DNA of 64,000 nt from JABFRZ01 sp964631945 (GTDB lineage: Bacteria > Planctomycetota > UBA1135 > GCA-002686595): positions 1 through 64,000 of the forward strand of contig CAZWAY010000004.1 in assembly GCA_964631945.1 (NCBI GenBank). Reading direction: 5' to 3'. Positions within the stretch are counted from its first letter, which is position 1. Each line of letters starts with the position of its first letter. Shown here one piece after another: positions 52,562 through 61,920 of this stretch. A program made the position numbers and the translations under genes. The notes under the pieces are model-generated. The model did no database searches, was not told the DNA's origin, and saw only the letters and a program-made list of their open reading frames with translations.

Positions 52562-54016
52562 ATGACCCTGCCCCGTGTGCAGACGCGTGCCGAGCCCGAG
52601 GGCCAGGAGAGCGCGGGCGCGCCCAGCGTCCATGTCGTGACGTTCGGGTGCCAGATGAACAAGTACGACTCGCTCCTGGTCGAAGGGCGCTTCCGTGCGC
52701 ACGGATACCGATTGACCGACGAGATCGGCGCGGCCGACGTGGTCCTGTTCAACACCTGCGCCGTGCGCGAGCACGCCGAGGAACGCGTCTTTTCCTGGCT
52801 GGGCGAGCTGAAGGCCGCCAAGGCCCGGCGCCCCGAGCTCGTGGTCGGGGTGCTCGGCTGCATGGCCCAGCGGGTCGAAGGCGAGATCTTCCGCCGTGCG
52901 CCCCACGTCGACCTGGTATGCGGCACGCGTCAGATCCAGCGTCTGCCGGAGTTCGTGGCCGAGGTGCGCGAGCGCCGCGAGCGCGGGCTCGCGCCGCGCG
53001 AGCGGCGCCTGCTCGAGGTCGACATGGAAGGCGAAGTGGCCGTCGAGCGCGAGGGCGAGGAATACGCGGGCGGCACCGTGGGCTACCTGACCGTGATGCG
53101 TGGCTGTGATCTGAACTGCAGCTTTTGCATCGTTCCGCGCGTCCGCGGTCGGGTCCGCAGCCGTCCCATCGCCGAGCTCCTGCGCGAGGCGCGCTGGATG
53201 GTCGCCGGCGGCGCGCGCGTGCTCACCTTGCTCGGACAGACGGTCGACGCCTACGGCGAGGACCTCACGGCCCCGGACGTGCTCGCCGGGCGTGGCCTCG
53301 GGCGTGGTGGTCGGCCCGGGTTGGCAGACTTGCTCTACGCGTTGCAGGCACTCGACGGGCTCGAGCGTATCCGCTTGATCACCCTGCACCCGAGCTACGT
53401 GACCCGCGCCCTGGCGCGGGCCATGGCCGACTGCCCGAAGGTCGAGCGCTTCCTGCCGCTGCCGGCACAATCCGGTTCGGACGAGGTCCTGCGCCGCATG
53501 CGTCGCGGCTACACCCGCGATCTGTACCGCGCCCGGCTCGCCTTGCTGCGCGAGACCATGCCGGACATCGAGCTCGGTTCCGACTGGATCGTGGGGTTCC
53601 CCGGCGAGAGCGAGTCGGACTTCGCGGCCACGCTGGCCTTCCTCGCGGAGATCCAGAGTTCCCAGAACTACGTCTTCCAGTACAGCCCGCGGCCAGGGAC
53701 TCGTGCGCATGCGCTGCCCGACGACGTCAGCGAGGAGAGCAAGCGGGCACGCAACCAGGCCTTGCTGCGGGTCGGGGAGGAGGTCGCGCTCGCGCGCCAT
53801 CGGCTCCGCATCGGCGAGGTGCTCGAGGTCTTCGTCGAGGAGCCGCAGGCGGACGGGATCCACCTACGCGGGCGCTCGCAGCACGGCCTTTCTGTGAGCT
53901 TCGAGGGCGCCACCACGCTGCTCGGGCGGGTCGTGCGGGTGCGGGTGGAGGGTGCCAGCCCATTCAGCGCGTGGGGCAGCCACGAGCTCTGCGATCGACC
54001 TGCTACTGACGGGTAG
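52562..54016 (+). CDS. miaB: tRNA-2-methylthio-N6-dimethylallyladenosine synthase MiaB
   Basis: A 484-residue radical-SAM methylthiotransferase that adds a methylthio group to i6A37 of tRNA. The UPF0004 domain holds three Cys for one cluster (TFGCQMNKYDS, FNTCAVREHA, VLGCMAQR). The radical SAM motif is CDLNCSFCIVPRVRGR, followed by a C-terminal TRAM domain. GCQMNKYDS and the LLGQTVDAY segment favour MiaB over RimO or MtaB. The N-terminal 20 residues are an extension. Start at ATG 52562. Confidence 0.93.
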   Translation: MTLPRVQTRAEPEGQESAGAPSVHVVTFGCQMNKYDSLLVEGRFRAHGYRLTDEIGAADVVLFNTCAVREHAEERVFSWLGELKAAKARRPELVVGVLGCMAQRVEGEIFRRAPHVDLVCGTRQIQRLPEFVAEVRERRERGLAPRERRLLEVDMEGEVAVEREGEEYAGGTVGYLTVMRGCDLNCSFCIVPRVRGRVRSRPIAELLREARWMVAGGARVLTLLGQTVDAYGEDLTAPDVLAGRGLGRGGRPGLADLLYALQALDGLERIRLITLHPSYVTRALARAMADCPKVERFLPLPAQSGSDEVLRRMRRGYTRDLYRARLALLRETMPDIELGSDWIVGFPGESESDFAATLAFLAEIQSSQNYVFQYSPRPGTRAHALPDDVSEESKRARNQALLRVGEEVALARHRLRIGEVLEVFVEEPQADGIHLRGRSQHGLSVSFEGATTLLGRVVRVRVEGASPFSAWGSHELCDRPATDG

Positions 54017-54118
54017 CGGGCGGGGCAGCGAGACGCGCCGGTGCGCTATCGGGCAGTTCCCGGAGGTCTGCCCACACATCCCTGTAGGAGGGCAGTCGGT
54101 CCGTGGCTCCGGAGGAAC

Positions 54119-54151
54119 GAAAAAGGGGCGCAGCCTCGTCGGCTGCGCCCC
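54119..54151 (-). terminator. intrinsic terminator of secreted-protein gene
   Basis: On the minus strand, an 11-bp perfect G+C-rich stem (GGGGCGCAGCC / GGCTGCGCCCC, loop of 5) followed directly by TTTTT. About 48 bp after the stop of the gene at 54199. The only textbook Rho-independent terminator I found in 64 kb. Confidence 0.9.
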
Positions 54152-54198
54152 TGAGAGCACGGCTCTGGTTCAGGCCAGAGCCTCAGCAGGAACGTGGG

Positions 54199-55503
54199 TT
54201 AGAAGGTACCGACGGTGCCTTCGACGCCCGAGCTGAGCTTGATGCCGCCGCCTGACACCCGGGCCTGAGCCGCGAAGTGCACGCTGCAGAAGGTGATGTC
54301 CAGCGGAACGTCTTGGCCGACCGAGCCCGTGGTCCCGTTGTGGCCACCGGCGAGCGAGGTCAAGAACGGACCAGCGATCAGCACGCGACCCGTGACCGGG
54401 GGCGTCGGGGGCAGGCCGTTGGGGCCACCCTTGTTGCGGCGGACGTTGATGGTCATGACACCAGCCGCCGAGGGGGTGGCGCGCGTCATCGTGAGGGTCC
54501 AGCGAGACCCGAGGGTCGCGTTGTTGGCCGTCAGCGTGTCGGCGTTGGGGCTCGTGACCGCGTTGTAGTTCACGTTCGTCGTGGCGAGGTCACCCGCTTC
54601 GCGGATGGCCATGTTGACGCTCGAACGCGTTCCGAGACCGGGGGGGTTGCCAGCCGTACCGAACGAGAAGCTGGTGACGCCACCGGAGTGCGGGCCAACC
54701 GGGCAAACTTGCTCCCAGATGTCGTACATGCCTTGGCCGTCTTCGCCGATGCCCGACGCCGTTCCCGCACCACCGAACCCGGTGAAGCTGGGGTTGAAGG
54801 CGCTGAGAGCGGAGCAGCTGACCACGCAAGCGAGGAACGGGTACGTGTTGCCGAGCACGCCATCCGTGCCGACGTCCGTGTAGTTCCAGCTGTAGCCGAC
54901 GAACGCGCCGTCAGCGAAGGGCAGCAGGGGGTTGAAGTTCACGGTCAGGCCGTAGCAGTTGGCGCCCGGCTGGAACCACGAGCCCTGCGAGGTGTTGGCC
55001 GGCATGCCCGTGAGGGCGACCACGGCCGCCGTCGTCGTGGGCGCGCCACCGAACACGGTGTAACCCTCGTAGAAGCCCAGCGTGATCGAGCCGCCGAGGC
55101 CGCCCGAGGACACGTCGAGAGCGTTCGAGCAGTAGTAGAAGAAGACGTTCGCCATCAGGTCGCTGGCGTTCGTCGACTGGTTCACGCCCGTGCCCTTGGA
55201 GGCGGCGCTGAACCAGGTGCAGGAACCCGCGCCCGAGTCGGTCGTGATCCAGCCGATGGCCGGAGTCGCGCCGTTGAAGACGTCCGAGTTCGTGAAGTCA
55301 GCAACGGTGTTGCCACCGCGGTTGTTCGCGATCGGACCACGGGTGTAGACGCCCGTGCTCAGGTCGAGGGACGCCTGACGCGCGGGGGACGGAGCGCGCT
55401 TGTAAAGCGCGTTCGTCTTGTGTTGGACGGATTGCGCGCCAGCGGTCGCCCCGAGAACCAGGGCGGCGCCAGCGAGAATCAGGGACTTCTTGGGAACCAT
55501 CAT
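54199..55503 (-). CDS. secreted Cys-containing structural-type protein
   Basis: A 434-residue exported protein: basic N-terminus MMVPKKS, hydrophobic core, signal cleavage about GATAGA|Q. The mature part is Asn/Thr/Ser/Gly-rich, beta-type, with about eight Cys (including CVVSC and ANCYG), likely disulfide-bonded. No enzyme motif is seen. Strong AGGAAAGGTGA ribosome-binding sequence, distinct and less GC-rich codon choice than neighbours, and its own intrinsic terminator suggest high expression. A surface or matrix protein is a fair inference. Start may be either of two adjacent ATGs (55503 or 55500). Confidence 0.75.
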   Translation of the reverse strand: MMVPKKSLILAGAALVLGATAGAQSVQHKTNALYKRAPSPARQASLDLSTGVYTRGPIANNRGGNTVADFTNSDVFNGATPAIGWITTDSGAGSCTWFSAASKGTGVNQSTNASDLMANVFFYYCSNALDVSSGGLGGSITLGFYEGYTVFGGAPTTTAAVVALTGMPANTSQGSWFQPGANCYGLTVNFNPLLPFADGAFVGYSWNYTDVGTDGVLGNTYPFLACVVSCSALSAFNPSFTGFGGAGTASGIGEDGQGMYDIWEQVCPVGPHSGGVTSFSFGTAGNPPGLGTRSSVNMAIREAGDLATTNVNYNAVTSPNADTLTANNATLGSRWTLTMTRATPSAAGVMTINVRRNKGGPNGLPPTPPVTGRVLIAGPFLTSLAGGHNGTTGSVGQDVPLDITFCSVHFAAQARVSGGGIKLSSGVEGTVGTF

Positions 55504-55879
55504 GTTCACCTTTCCTAAAGGATGCACTCTTCTCAGAGAGAGTTTGACAGGTTGAAGACGCCTCTATGCGCACGCACGGTGGCGCTGGCATGGGGTGGTA
55601 CAGCGAACCGTACCCGGCCTGGGACCCGAGGCGGAGTCCCAAGTCGGGACTCTTGACGGGAGGACGGGGAATTCGGTTCCAACCTATGCCGCATTCGAGG
55701 GGGGTTGACCGTTGGGATGATAGCTGCACGATCCCGGCATGGCGCGGAGAAACGGGATCTCTTCGCAAAAAGCCGGGCCTGGGCGAACCCCGGGCGAGGC
55801 CCTGGCCGATCAACGGGGAGCACGCGGTTCTCCGGCCGTTTCGGAGCTGATTCTCTTGACTGAAGGGTCTTCCGCCTCG
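55504..55879. other. intergenic region between secreted-protein gene and glycosyltransferases
   Basis: 376 bp with lower GC than surroundings. Contains a perfect inverted repeat GAGTCCC-AAGTC-GGGACTC (55634-55652) and a minus-strand TATCAT (55717-55722) that could be the -10 for the secreted-protein gene with a long leader. A plus-strand TTGACA (55544) has no matching -10. No gene seen. Confidence 0.5.
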
Positions 55880-56875
55880 ATGTCTGCTGCCCCTCCCCCC
55901 GACCGCGCTCGCGTCCTGGCGGTGACGGTGAACTACCGCACGGCCGAGCTGGCGCTGCGGGCGCTGGACTCCCTGGAGGGGGAGCGCTCTCAGGTCGCCG
56001 AGCTACGCGCCGTGCTGGTCGACAACGCCTCCGGGGATGGCTCGTCGGAGCGCCTTCGAGCGGCCCTGCAGGACCCGGGTCGGAGGGCCTGGGCGCGGCT
56101 GGTGGAGAGCCCGACCAACCTCGGCTTCGGGGCCGGCAACAACCTGGCCCTTCGCGAGGCCCTGGCCGGCCCTCGGCCTCCGGACTACTTCCTGCTCCTG
56201 AATCCGGACGCGGCGCTCGACCCGGGCGCGCTTCGGACCCTGGTCCAATTCCTGGCCGACCACCCCCAGGCCGGGATGGCCGGCCCCGCCACCCAGGTCG
56301 GGCGTGGCAACCTGCGCGGCACCGCCTTCCGCTTCCCAGGCATCCTGAACAGCCTGGACGAGGGGCTTCACTTCGGTCCCCTCACACGGCTCCTGGCGCG
56401 ATGGCAGCTCGCACCGCCGCCGCGGGCGCAGGCCCACCGTGCGGACTGGCTCTCGGGGGGGTGTCTGCTCCTGCGGCGCGAGCTCCTGGTCGAGGTCGGG
56501 CTCTTCGACGAGGCCTTCTTCCTCTACTTCGAGGAGGTGGATCTCTCCTGGCGGGCGAAAGGCCTGGGGTGGGAGTCCTGGTACGTCCCGACCGCCCATG
56601 TCCTGCACGAGGCCGGGGCCGCGACCGGGGCGAGCGCGGGGCGCGAACTGGCGCGCCGCATGCCGCCCTACTGGTTCGAGTCCCGCCGGCGCTACTTCCT
56701 GAAGAACCGCGGGCGCCTCGTGTGCCTGCTGGCGGACCTGGCCTGGGCCGGAGGCAACGCCCTGTGGAACCTGCGCCGGCTGCTCTCGCGCGCGCCGCGC
56801 AAGGAGCCGCTCTGCTTCTGGAGCGACTTCGTGCGCTTCAACCTGCTCGGGCAGGACCTGCAGGAGTCGCGATGA
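55880..56875 (+). CDS. family 2 glycosyltransferase
   Basis: A 331-residue GT-A transferase. LAVTVNYRTAE opens the domain. Then LVDNASGDGSSER, LLLNPDAAL (DxD-like NPD), the acceptor loop LSGGCLLLRRELL, and FLYFEEVDLSWRAKGLGW with catalytic Glu. It is related to rhamnosyltransferase-like enzymes, as is the gene at 41232. Starts at ATG 55880. Its TGA overlaps the ATG of a second glycosyltransferase gene, so they form a coupled pair, probably building one surface glycan. Confidence 0.9.
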   Translation: MSAAPPPDRARVLAVTVNYRTAELALRALDSLEGERSQVAELRAVLVDNASGDGSSERLRAALQDPGRRAWARLVESPTNLGFGAGNNLALREALAGPRPPDYFLLLNPDAALDPGALRTLVQFLADHPQAGMAGPATQVGRGNLRGTAFRFPGILNSLDEGLHFGPLTRLLARWQLAPPPRAQAHRADWLSGGCLLLRRELLVEVGLFDEAFFLYFEEVDLSWRAKGLGWESWYVPTAHVLHEAGAATGASAGRELARRMPPYWFESRRRYFLKNRGRLVCLLADLAWAGGNALWNLRRLLSRAPRKEPLCFWSDFVRFNLLGQDLQESR

Positions 56876-57897
56876 ACGCGGCCGGCGTGGGTGCGGTGGT
56901 CATCGCCCGCAACGAGGGCGAGCGACTCCTGGCCTGTCTCGACAGCCTGCGGGACGAGGCGGGGCCGATCGTGTACGCGGATTCGGATTCGAGCGACGGC
57001 AGCGCGGAGCGCGTGCGTGCACGCGGACTCGAGGTGGTCGTGCTCGACCGCTCGCGACCCCTCAACGCGGCGCGCGGGCGCAACGCCGGGTTCGCGCGTC
57101 TGCTCGAACTCCACCCGGAGCTCGAGTACGTGTTCTTCGTGGACGGCGACTGCCAGCTGGTGCCGGGCTTCCTCGCGGCGGCGTGCGCCGAACTCGCGCG
57201 CGACCCGCGTCTGGGAGCCGTGTGCGGGCGCCGGCGCGAGCTCCGCCCCGAAGCCTCGCTCTACAACCGCGTGGTCGATGGCGAGTGGAACACACCCGTT
57301 GGCGAGGCCGAGGCCTTCGGCGGCGACGTGCTGGTGCGGGTCGCCGCGCTGCGGGCCACCGGCGGCTACGACGAGGCCCTGAACCAGGGCGAGGATCCCG
57401 AGCTCGCCTTCCGTCTGCGTCGCGCGGGCTGGCGCATCCGTCGGATCGAGCACGAGATGACGCGGCACGACGTCGCCCTGCTGCGTCTTTCGGCCTGGCG
57501 CCGGCGCCACCAGCGCGGCGGCTACGCCTACGCGCACGGCGCCGCGCTGCACTGGCGCGAAGCGGGCCACTACAACCAACGTGCGTGCCTCTCGGTGCTC
57601 GCCTGGGGCCTGGCGCTGCCGCTGGCGGCCTTGGCCCTGGCGTGGCCGTCGCGCGGCGCCTCGCTCGCGCTGCTGCTCCTCTTTGGCGTGTCCGCGGCGC
57701 GCATCCGCGCCCATCGCCTGGCGCGCGGCGACGAGCGCGCGCACGCCACGCGCTACGGGCTCTTGATCGCCCTCGGCAAGGTGGACGAGGCGTTCGGGCT
57801 CTTGCGCTGCGTCTGGGCCCTCTGCACCGGACGTCAGGCGCTCACGCTGGAGTACAAGGAACGGCCGGCGGATCCAGGCGCGCGGCGCGCGGCCTGA
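56872..57897 (+). CDS. family 2 glycosyltransferase with C-terminal membrane segment
   Basis: A 341-residue GT2 enzyme: GAVVIARNEGERL (nucleotide binding), YADSDSSDGSAERV, FFVDGDCQL (the DxD motif), and EAFGGDVLVRVAAL. GGYDEALNQGEDPELAFRLRR carries the catalytic base region (EDPEL). Two hydrophobic helices follow (about residues 240-275), so it is membrane-associated. ATG 56872 overlaps the previous stop (ATGA). Substrate not inferable; a succinoglycan- or dolichol-type sugar transfer is possible. Confidence 0.9.
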   Translation: MNAAGVGAVVIARNEGERLLACLDSLRDEAGPIVYADSDSSDGSAERVRARGLEVVVLDRSRPLNAARGRNAGFARLLELHPELEYVFFVDGDCQLVPGFLAAACAELARDPRLGAVCGRRRELRPEASLYNRVVDGEWNTPVGEAEAFGGDVLVRVAALRATGGYDEALNQGEDPELAFRLRRAGWRIRRIEHEMTRHDVALLRLSAWRRRHQRGGYAYAHGAALHWREAGHYNQRACLSVLAWGLALPLAALALAWPSRGASLALLLLFGVSAARIRAHRLARGDERAHATRYGLLIALGKVDEAFGLLRCVWALCTGRQALTLEYKERPADPGARRAA

Positions 57898-57909
57898 GCT
57901 GCGCGTTCC

Positions 57910-58779
57910 CTAGCCGTAGGGTGAGGGCGGTGGGGCCGCGGCGAACTCGAGCGCCAACGCCGTCGCCGCCAACAGGGTCGGCCCGGCGAGTGCGAGTGCG
58001 GCGCGCAGGCGCGGGCGCGCGGCCGGCGCGCAGGCCGACAGCCACACCCCCAGCGGAGCGAGCGACAGCAGCACGAAGCCCGCGGCCGAGAGCTCGTAGA
58101 GGTAGCGTGCCAGCCAGACGAGGGCGAAGTGCAGCAGCACGAAGGTCGCCACGCCCCCGACTCCCAGACCCGACTCGTGCCGCCACAACCCGAACAGGGC
58201 GCACGCTCCGAGGGCCAGGGCCAGGGCGCCCGCGAGCTGCGCGTACAGGCCGCCCCCCGCCAGGCCATAGCTGGCCGCGGCCAGCGCCCCGGCCAGCGCC
58301 AGGCCGAGCGTCGGCGCTCCGCCCTTGACGCGCCGTTCGTGCGCGCTCAGCGCCTGCCATGTGAGGAACAGCCACACGGCCAGGCCGCCGGTCCAGGCGA
58401 CGCCTTGCGCCCTGCCCCAGTGATGCTCGCGCTGGAACGCGAGCACGACGAGCGGCACCAGCACCGCGCACAGCGCGCGGGCGGGGAGCCTCGGGCGCAT
58501 GCTCAGCGCCTCGTAGGTGCCGTAGGCCGCGGCCAGGATTGCCAGATAGAAGAGCCACTCCAGCGTCTCACCGGGTGGCAGGCTCGGCCAGCCGCGCGTG
58601 GCCCCGAAGCCGGCGCAGGTGGCCACGCCCAGCGCGAGCGGCGCACCCCAGGGGCGCGTGCTCGCCGCGCGTCCGCGCCAGGGACGCGCGGCGGGCAGGA
58701 GCAACGCGAGCGCGGCCAGGCTCGCGCTCCCCACGCCCACGATGGCGTTGACGACGAGCGAGTTGCCGCCCTGGGTCAC
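57910..58779 (-). CDS. multi-pass membrane protein
   Basis: A 289-residue protein with about eight hydrophobic segments and short Arg-rich loops; family not recognised. It follows the YceI-like gene by 16 bp on the same strand, so the two are likely co-transcribed. YceI proteins are often paired with cytochrome b561-type membrane proteins, but the conserved heme-binding histidines expected of b561 are not evident here. The start is GTG 58779; Ala/Leu/Gly composition makes the exact topology uncertain. Confidence 0.68.
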   Translation of the reverse strand: MTQGGNSLVVNAIVGVGSASLAALALLLPAARPWRGRAASTRPWGAPLALGVATCAGFGATRGWPSLPPGETLEWLFYLAILAAAYGTYEALSMRPRLPARALCAVLVPLVVLAFQREHHWGRAQGVAWTGGLAVWLFLTWQALSAHERRVKGGAPTLGLALAGALAAASYGLAGGGLYAQLAGALALALGACALFGLWRHESGLGVGGVATFVLLHFALVWLARYLYELSAAGFVLLSLAPLGVWLSACAPAARPRLRAALALAGPTLLAATALALEFAAAPPPSPYG

Positions 58780-58795
58780 GAGCCCGCGCGCCAGC

Positions 58796-59407
58796 TCACT
58801 GGCGCACGCCCTCGATACTGATCGTCAGGCTGACCTCGGGGCCGACGGCAGTCGGCGACTTCTTCGTGAACGGGACGCCGTAGTCGTTCATGTCGAGGGT
58901 CAGCTCGGCCACGAAGCCGGCGCGGTGGTCGCCGAACGGCGTGTCGCCTTGTCCGACCACCTTGGCCTTGGCCTTCACGGGCTTGGTCACGCCCCGGAAG
59001 GTGAGCTCGCCCTCGATCGTGAGCGCCTCCGGCTTGCCGCCGACTGTCTTGCTCTGGAAGACGATCTCGGGGAACTCCTTGGAGTTGAAGAAATCCGCGC
59101 TGCGCAGGTGCTTGTCGCGATCGGGTGCGGCCGTGTCCACCGACTCGGCCGCGACCACCAGCAGCACGGAGCTCTTGGCGGGGTCAGCGGCATCGAAGAC
59201 GATCTTGCTCGCCTCGCCGAACTTGTTGAAGCGCCCCCAGGCCTGCGATAGGCCCAGGTGGGTGGTGCGGAACAGCACCGTCGAGTGGTCGGTGTCGATG
59301 GCGAAGGTCTCGGCCCCTGGAGCCGCGCTGGAGGGACGCGAAGGGTTGGCCGAACCGAGCAGGGTGCCGAGACCGGCGAGAGCGAGGGAGCAGAGGAGGA
59401 GCTTCAT
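58796..59407 (-). CDS. YceI-family periplasmic lipocalin-like protein
   Basis: A 203-residue exported protein: signal peptide (MKLLLCSLALAGLGTLLGSA), then the YceI beta-barrel. Features: FAIDTDHSTVLFRTTHLGLS, FNKFGEASKIVFD, HLRSADFFNSKEFPEIVFQS, and LTFRGVTKPVKAKAKVV. YceI barrels bind long isoprenoids or amphiphiles in the family. This fits a periplasmic lipid-carrier role, but nothing here identifies the ligand. ATG 59407. Confidence 0.9.
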   Translation of the reverse strand: MKLLLCSLALAGLGTLLGSANPSRPSSAAPGAETFAIDTDHSTVLFRTTHLGLSQAWGRFNKFGEASKIVFDAADPAKSSVLLVVAAESVDTAAPDRDKHLRSADFFNSKEFPEIVFQSKTVGGKPEALTIEGELTFRGVTKPVKAKAKVVGQGDTPFGDHRAGFVAELTLDMNDYGVPFTKKSPTAVGPEVSLTISIEGVRQ

Positions 59408-59547
59408 GGGGGATCCTTGGTCCGGGACGACCCGGGGGTACGAGGCAGCCGTTGGCACGCGACGGATGTCGCGACGAATCATGCCGAGCCGGGCCGGGAT
59501 TTCAACGAGTGCCGATCCGGGCCGAGGCCGCACGGCCGGCTCGCGCC

Positions 59548-60543
59548 TCAGCCGAGCAGGTGGGACACGATTGCTTTCTCCTGCTGCAGCTCGGCCACGC
59601 TGGCCGCGAGCTTGGCCTGCAGGAAGGCATCGAGCTGCAGGCCCTTCACGATGTCCCAACCCCCGCGACCGTCGGCGCGCACGGGGAACGAGCTGATCAG
59701 ACCCTCGGGCACGCCATAGGATCCGTCGCTGCGCACGCACACCGAGCGCCACTCGCCCTTGGGCGTGGCTGCGCACAGATCGCGCACGTGGTCCAGCAGG
59801 GCGTTGGCGGCCGAAGCCGCGCTCGACACGCCGCGCGCGGCGATGATGGCCGCGCCACGCTGTTGCACGCTCTTGAAGAACTCGCCCTCCAGCCAGGCGC
59901 GTTCGAGGATCACCGCGTCGCCCGGCTTGCCGTCGATCGTGGTGTTGTGGAAGTCGGGTACCTGGGTGGCCGAATGGTTGCCCCAGATGAGCGCGTTCTT
60001 GACGCGCGTCGTGGCCACGCCGGCCTTGCGGGCGAGCTGTGCCTGGGCGCGGTTCTGGTCGAGGCGCGTCATCGCGCTGAAGCGCTCGCGGGGCACGTCG
60101 GGCGCCGAGTGCATGGCGATCATGCAGTTCGTGTTGCAGGGGTTGCCGACCACGACCACGCGTACGTCGCTGGCCGCGTTGTCGTTGATGGCGCGGCCCT
60201 GGCCCGTGAAGATGCCGCCGTTGTCCTTGATCAGGTCGTTGCGCTCCATGCCCGGACCGCGCGGCTTGGCGCCCACCAGGCAGGCCCAGTTCACGTCCCT
60301 GAACCCGACCTTGGGATCGCTGGTGAGCACGATGTCGGTGAGCAGCGGGAAGGCGCAGTCCTCGAGCTCCATCGCCACGCCCCCCAGCGCTTGCATGGGC
60401 TTCTCGGCGGGGACCTCGATCAGGTTCAGGGCCACGGGACGGTCGGGGCCGAACATCTGGCCGCTGGCGATGCGGAAGACGAGCGCGTAGCCGATCTGGC
60501 CTGCGGCTCCGGTGACGGCCACGCGAATGGGGGCGGTGCTCAT
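59548..60543 (-). CDS. mdh: malate dehydrogenase
   Basis: A 331-residue NAD-dependent malate dehydrogenase of the type 2 (cytosolic-like) class. GAAGQIGYALVFRIASGQM is the nucleotide fold, with LVGAKPRGPGMERNDLI, VVGNPCNTNCMIA, LDQNRAQAQLA (substrate Arg), and the active-site His in IWGNHSATQVPDF. Converts malate to oxaloacetate in the TCA cycle. ATG 60543 has GAGAGGA upstream. Stand-alone gene on the minus strand. Confidence 0.95.
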   Translation of the reverse strand: MSTAPIRVAVTGAAGQIGYALVFRIASGQMFGPDRPVALNLIEVPAEKPMQALGGVAMELEDCAFPLLTDIVLTSDPKVGFRDVNWACLVGAKPRGPGMERNDLIKDNGGIFTGQGRAINDNAASDVRVVVVGNPCNTNCMIAMHSAPDVPRERFSAMTRLDQNRAQAQLARKAGVATTRVKNALIWGNHSATQVPDFHNTTIDGKPGDAVILERAWLEGEFFKSVQQRGAAIIAARGVSSAASAANALLDHVRDLCAATPKGEWRSVCVRSDGSYGVPEGLISSFPVRADGRGGWDIVKGLQLDAFLQAKLAASVAELQQEKAIVSHLLG

Positions 60544-60689
60544 GCGGGGATCCTCTCGGGCTCGGGGGCGGAGAAGCGCAACAGTGTGCGCACCGGAGCG
60601 CCCCAGGAAAGGCCGGAGCCGCGGATTCTTCGCCGGCCTCCCGGAGACCCCTTGCATGGCGGGCACTCCACGGTCGACTATCTCCTGCG

Positions 60690-61868
60690 GTGTCCCGCGA
60701 GCACGAATTCGATCCGAGCGCCGCCGTTGCCAGCCTCGGCGCGGCCGAGGTCACGCAGTATCACGCTCTGCTCGAGCAGCTCCTGCGGGCGGCGGGGGCG
60801 TTCCGCTTCGAGGTTGCCCCCAATCCCTGCGTGGGCGCGAGCGTGCTCTCGGACGGGGTCGAGATCGGACGCGGCTTCCATCGCGCATGGGGCGGGCCCC
60901 ACGCCGAGGTCGAGGCCATCGAAGCCGCGCGCGCGAGCGGAGTTCCGCGCGAGCGCTGGGACACGCTGGTCGTGACGCTCGAACCCTGCTCCACCCAGGG
61001 CAAGACTCCGCCCTGCACCGAGGCCATCCTGGGCGAGCCCTTCCGGCGCGTGGTGGTGGGGGCGCTGGACCCGGACCCGCGTCACCGCGGCCTCGGGCTC
61101 GAGCTGCTGCGCGCGCGCGGGCTCGAGGTGGTCTTCCTGCGCGGGGCTGCGCCGCTCGAGCGCGCCGCGCCCCACTTCCTCGACTGGACGCGTCCCGACC
61201 GCCTGCGCCGCAGTCTGCCCTGGGTGATCGCGAAGTGGGCCCAGACTCGTACCGGACAGCTCTCGCCGCCCGCCGCCCAGGGCCGCTGGGTCACGGGCAC
61301 AGCCGCGCGCGAGGAGGTCCAGCGTCTGCGCGCGCGCGTGGACGCGATCCTCACGGGCGTCGGAACGATCCTCGCGGACGACCCGCGGCTGAGCGTGCGC
61401 ATCCCCGTCGAGGTCGGCCTGGCGCCGCAGCGGGTCGTGCTCGACTCCAGCCTGCGCACGCCATCCGCTGCGCGCCTCTTCCTGCCCTGTGGCCCGGGCG
61501 AGTCGGCCGGGCCCGTGCGCGTGGTCGCGCGCGCGGGCTTCGACCCGCTGCGCTATCGCGCCTTGACCGAGGCCGGGGCCACGATCCACGCGCTGCATCC
61601 CGGCGACGACGGGCACGCCTCGTTGCGCGAGACCTTGACGCTGCTGTGGGCCGAGGGCGTGCGCCGCGTCCTGCTCGAGGCCGGACCGGTGCTGACCGCG
61701 GCCGCCATCGAGGGCGAGTACGTGGATCAGTTGCGCGTCTACACCGCCTCGGTCAACGGTGGCGAGGGCCCTTCGCTGGGGCGCTACCTCGTGCCCGAGC
61801 GCCTGCTGCACGTGGCGCGCAGCGAGGTCGGCGAGGACGCGCGCCTGGACGCCTTCTGGCGCAAGTGA
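60690..61868 (+). CDS. ribD: bifunctional riboflavin biosynthesis deaminase/reductase RibD
   Basis: A 392-residue fusion of pyrimidine deaminase and reductase, catalysing the second and third steps of riboflavin synthesis. The deaminase zinc site is HAEVEAI plus PCSTQGKTPPC, with PNPCVGASV upstream. The reductase domain from about residue 165 has VIAKWAQTRTGQL and TGVGTILADDPRLSVR, then a C-terminal GVRRVLLEAGP. An N-terminal extension of about 20 residues precedes the core. Start GTG 60690. No FMN riboswitch is recognisable upstream, and no other rib gene adjoins. Confidence 0.92.
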   Translation: MSREHEFDPSAAVASLGAAEVTQYHALLEQLLRAAGAFRFEVAPNPCVGASVLSDGVEIGRGFHRAWGGPHAEVEAIEAARASGVPRERWDTLVVTLEPCSTQGKTPPCTEAILGEPFRRVVVGALDPDPRHRGLGLELLRARGLEVVFLRGAAPLERAAPHFLDWTRPDRLRRSLPWVIAKWAQTRTGQLSPPAAQGRWVTGTAAREEVQRLRARVDAILTGVGTILADDPRLSVRIPVEVGLAPQRVVLDSSLRTPSAARLFLPCGPGESAGPVRVVARAGFDPLRYRALTEAGATIHALHPGDDGHASLRETLTLLWAEGVRRVLLEAGPVLTAAAIEGEYVDQLRVYTASVNGGEGPSLGRYLVPERLLHVARSEVGEDARLDAFWRK

Positions 61869-61920
61869 GCGCGGGACGCCGCGCCTGGTTGCGCGCCGCG
61901 GCGCTCGCTACAAGGAGACG

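Noticed and set aside
55544..55549. TTGACA on the plus strand as promoter of the glycosyltransferase pair
   Set aside because: No -10-like hexamer at 15-19 bp, and the gene starts more than 300 bp downstream.
60544..60689. FMN riboswitch upstream of ribD
   Set aside because: The conserved RFN core could not be found in the 146-bp gap on either strand.
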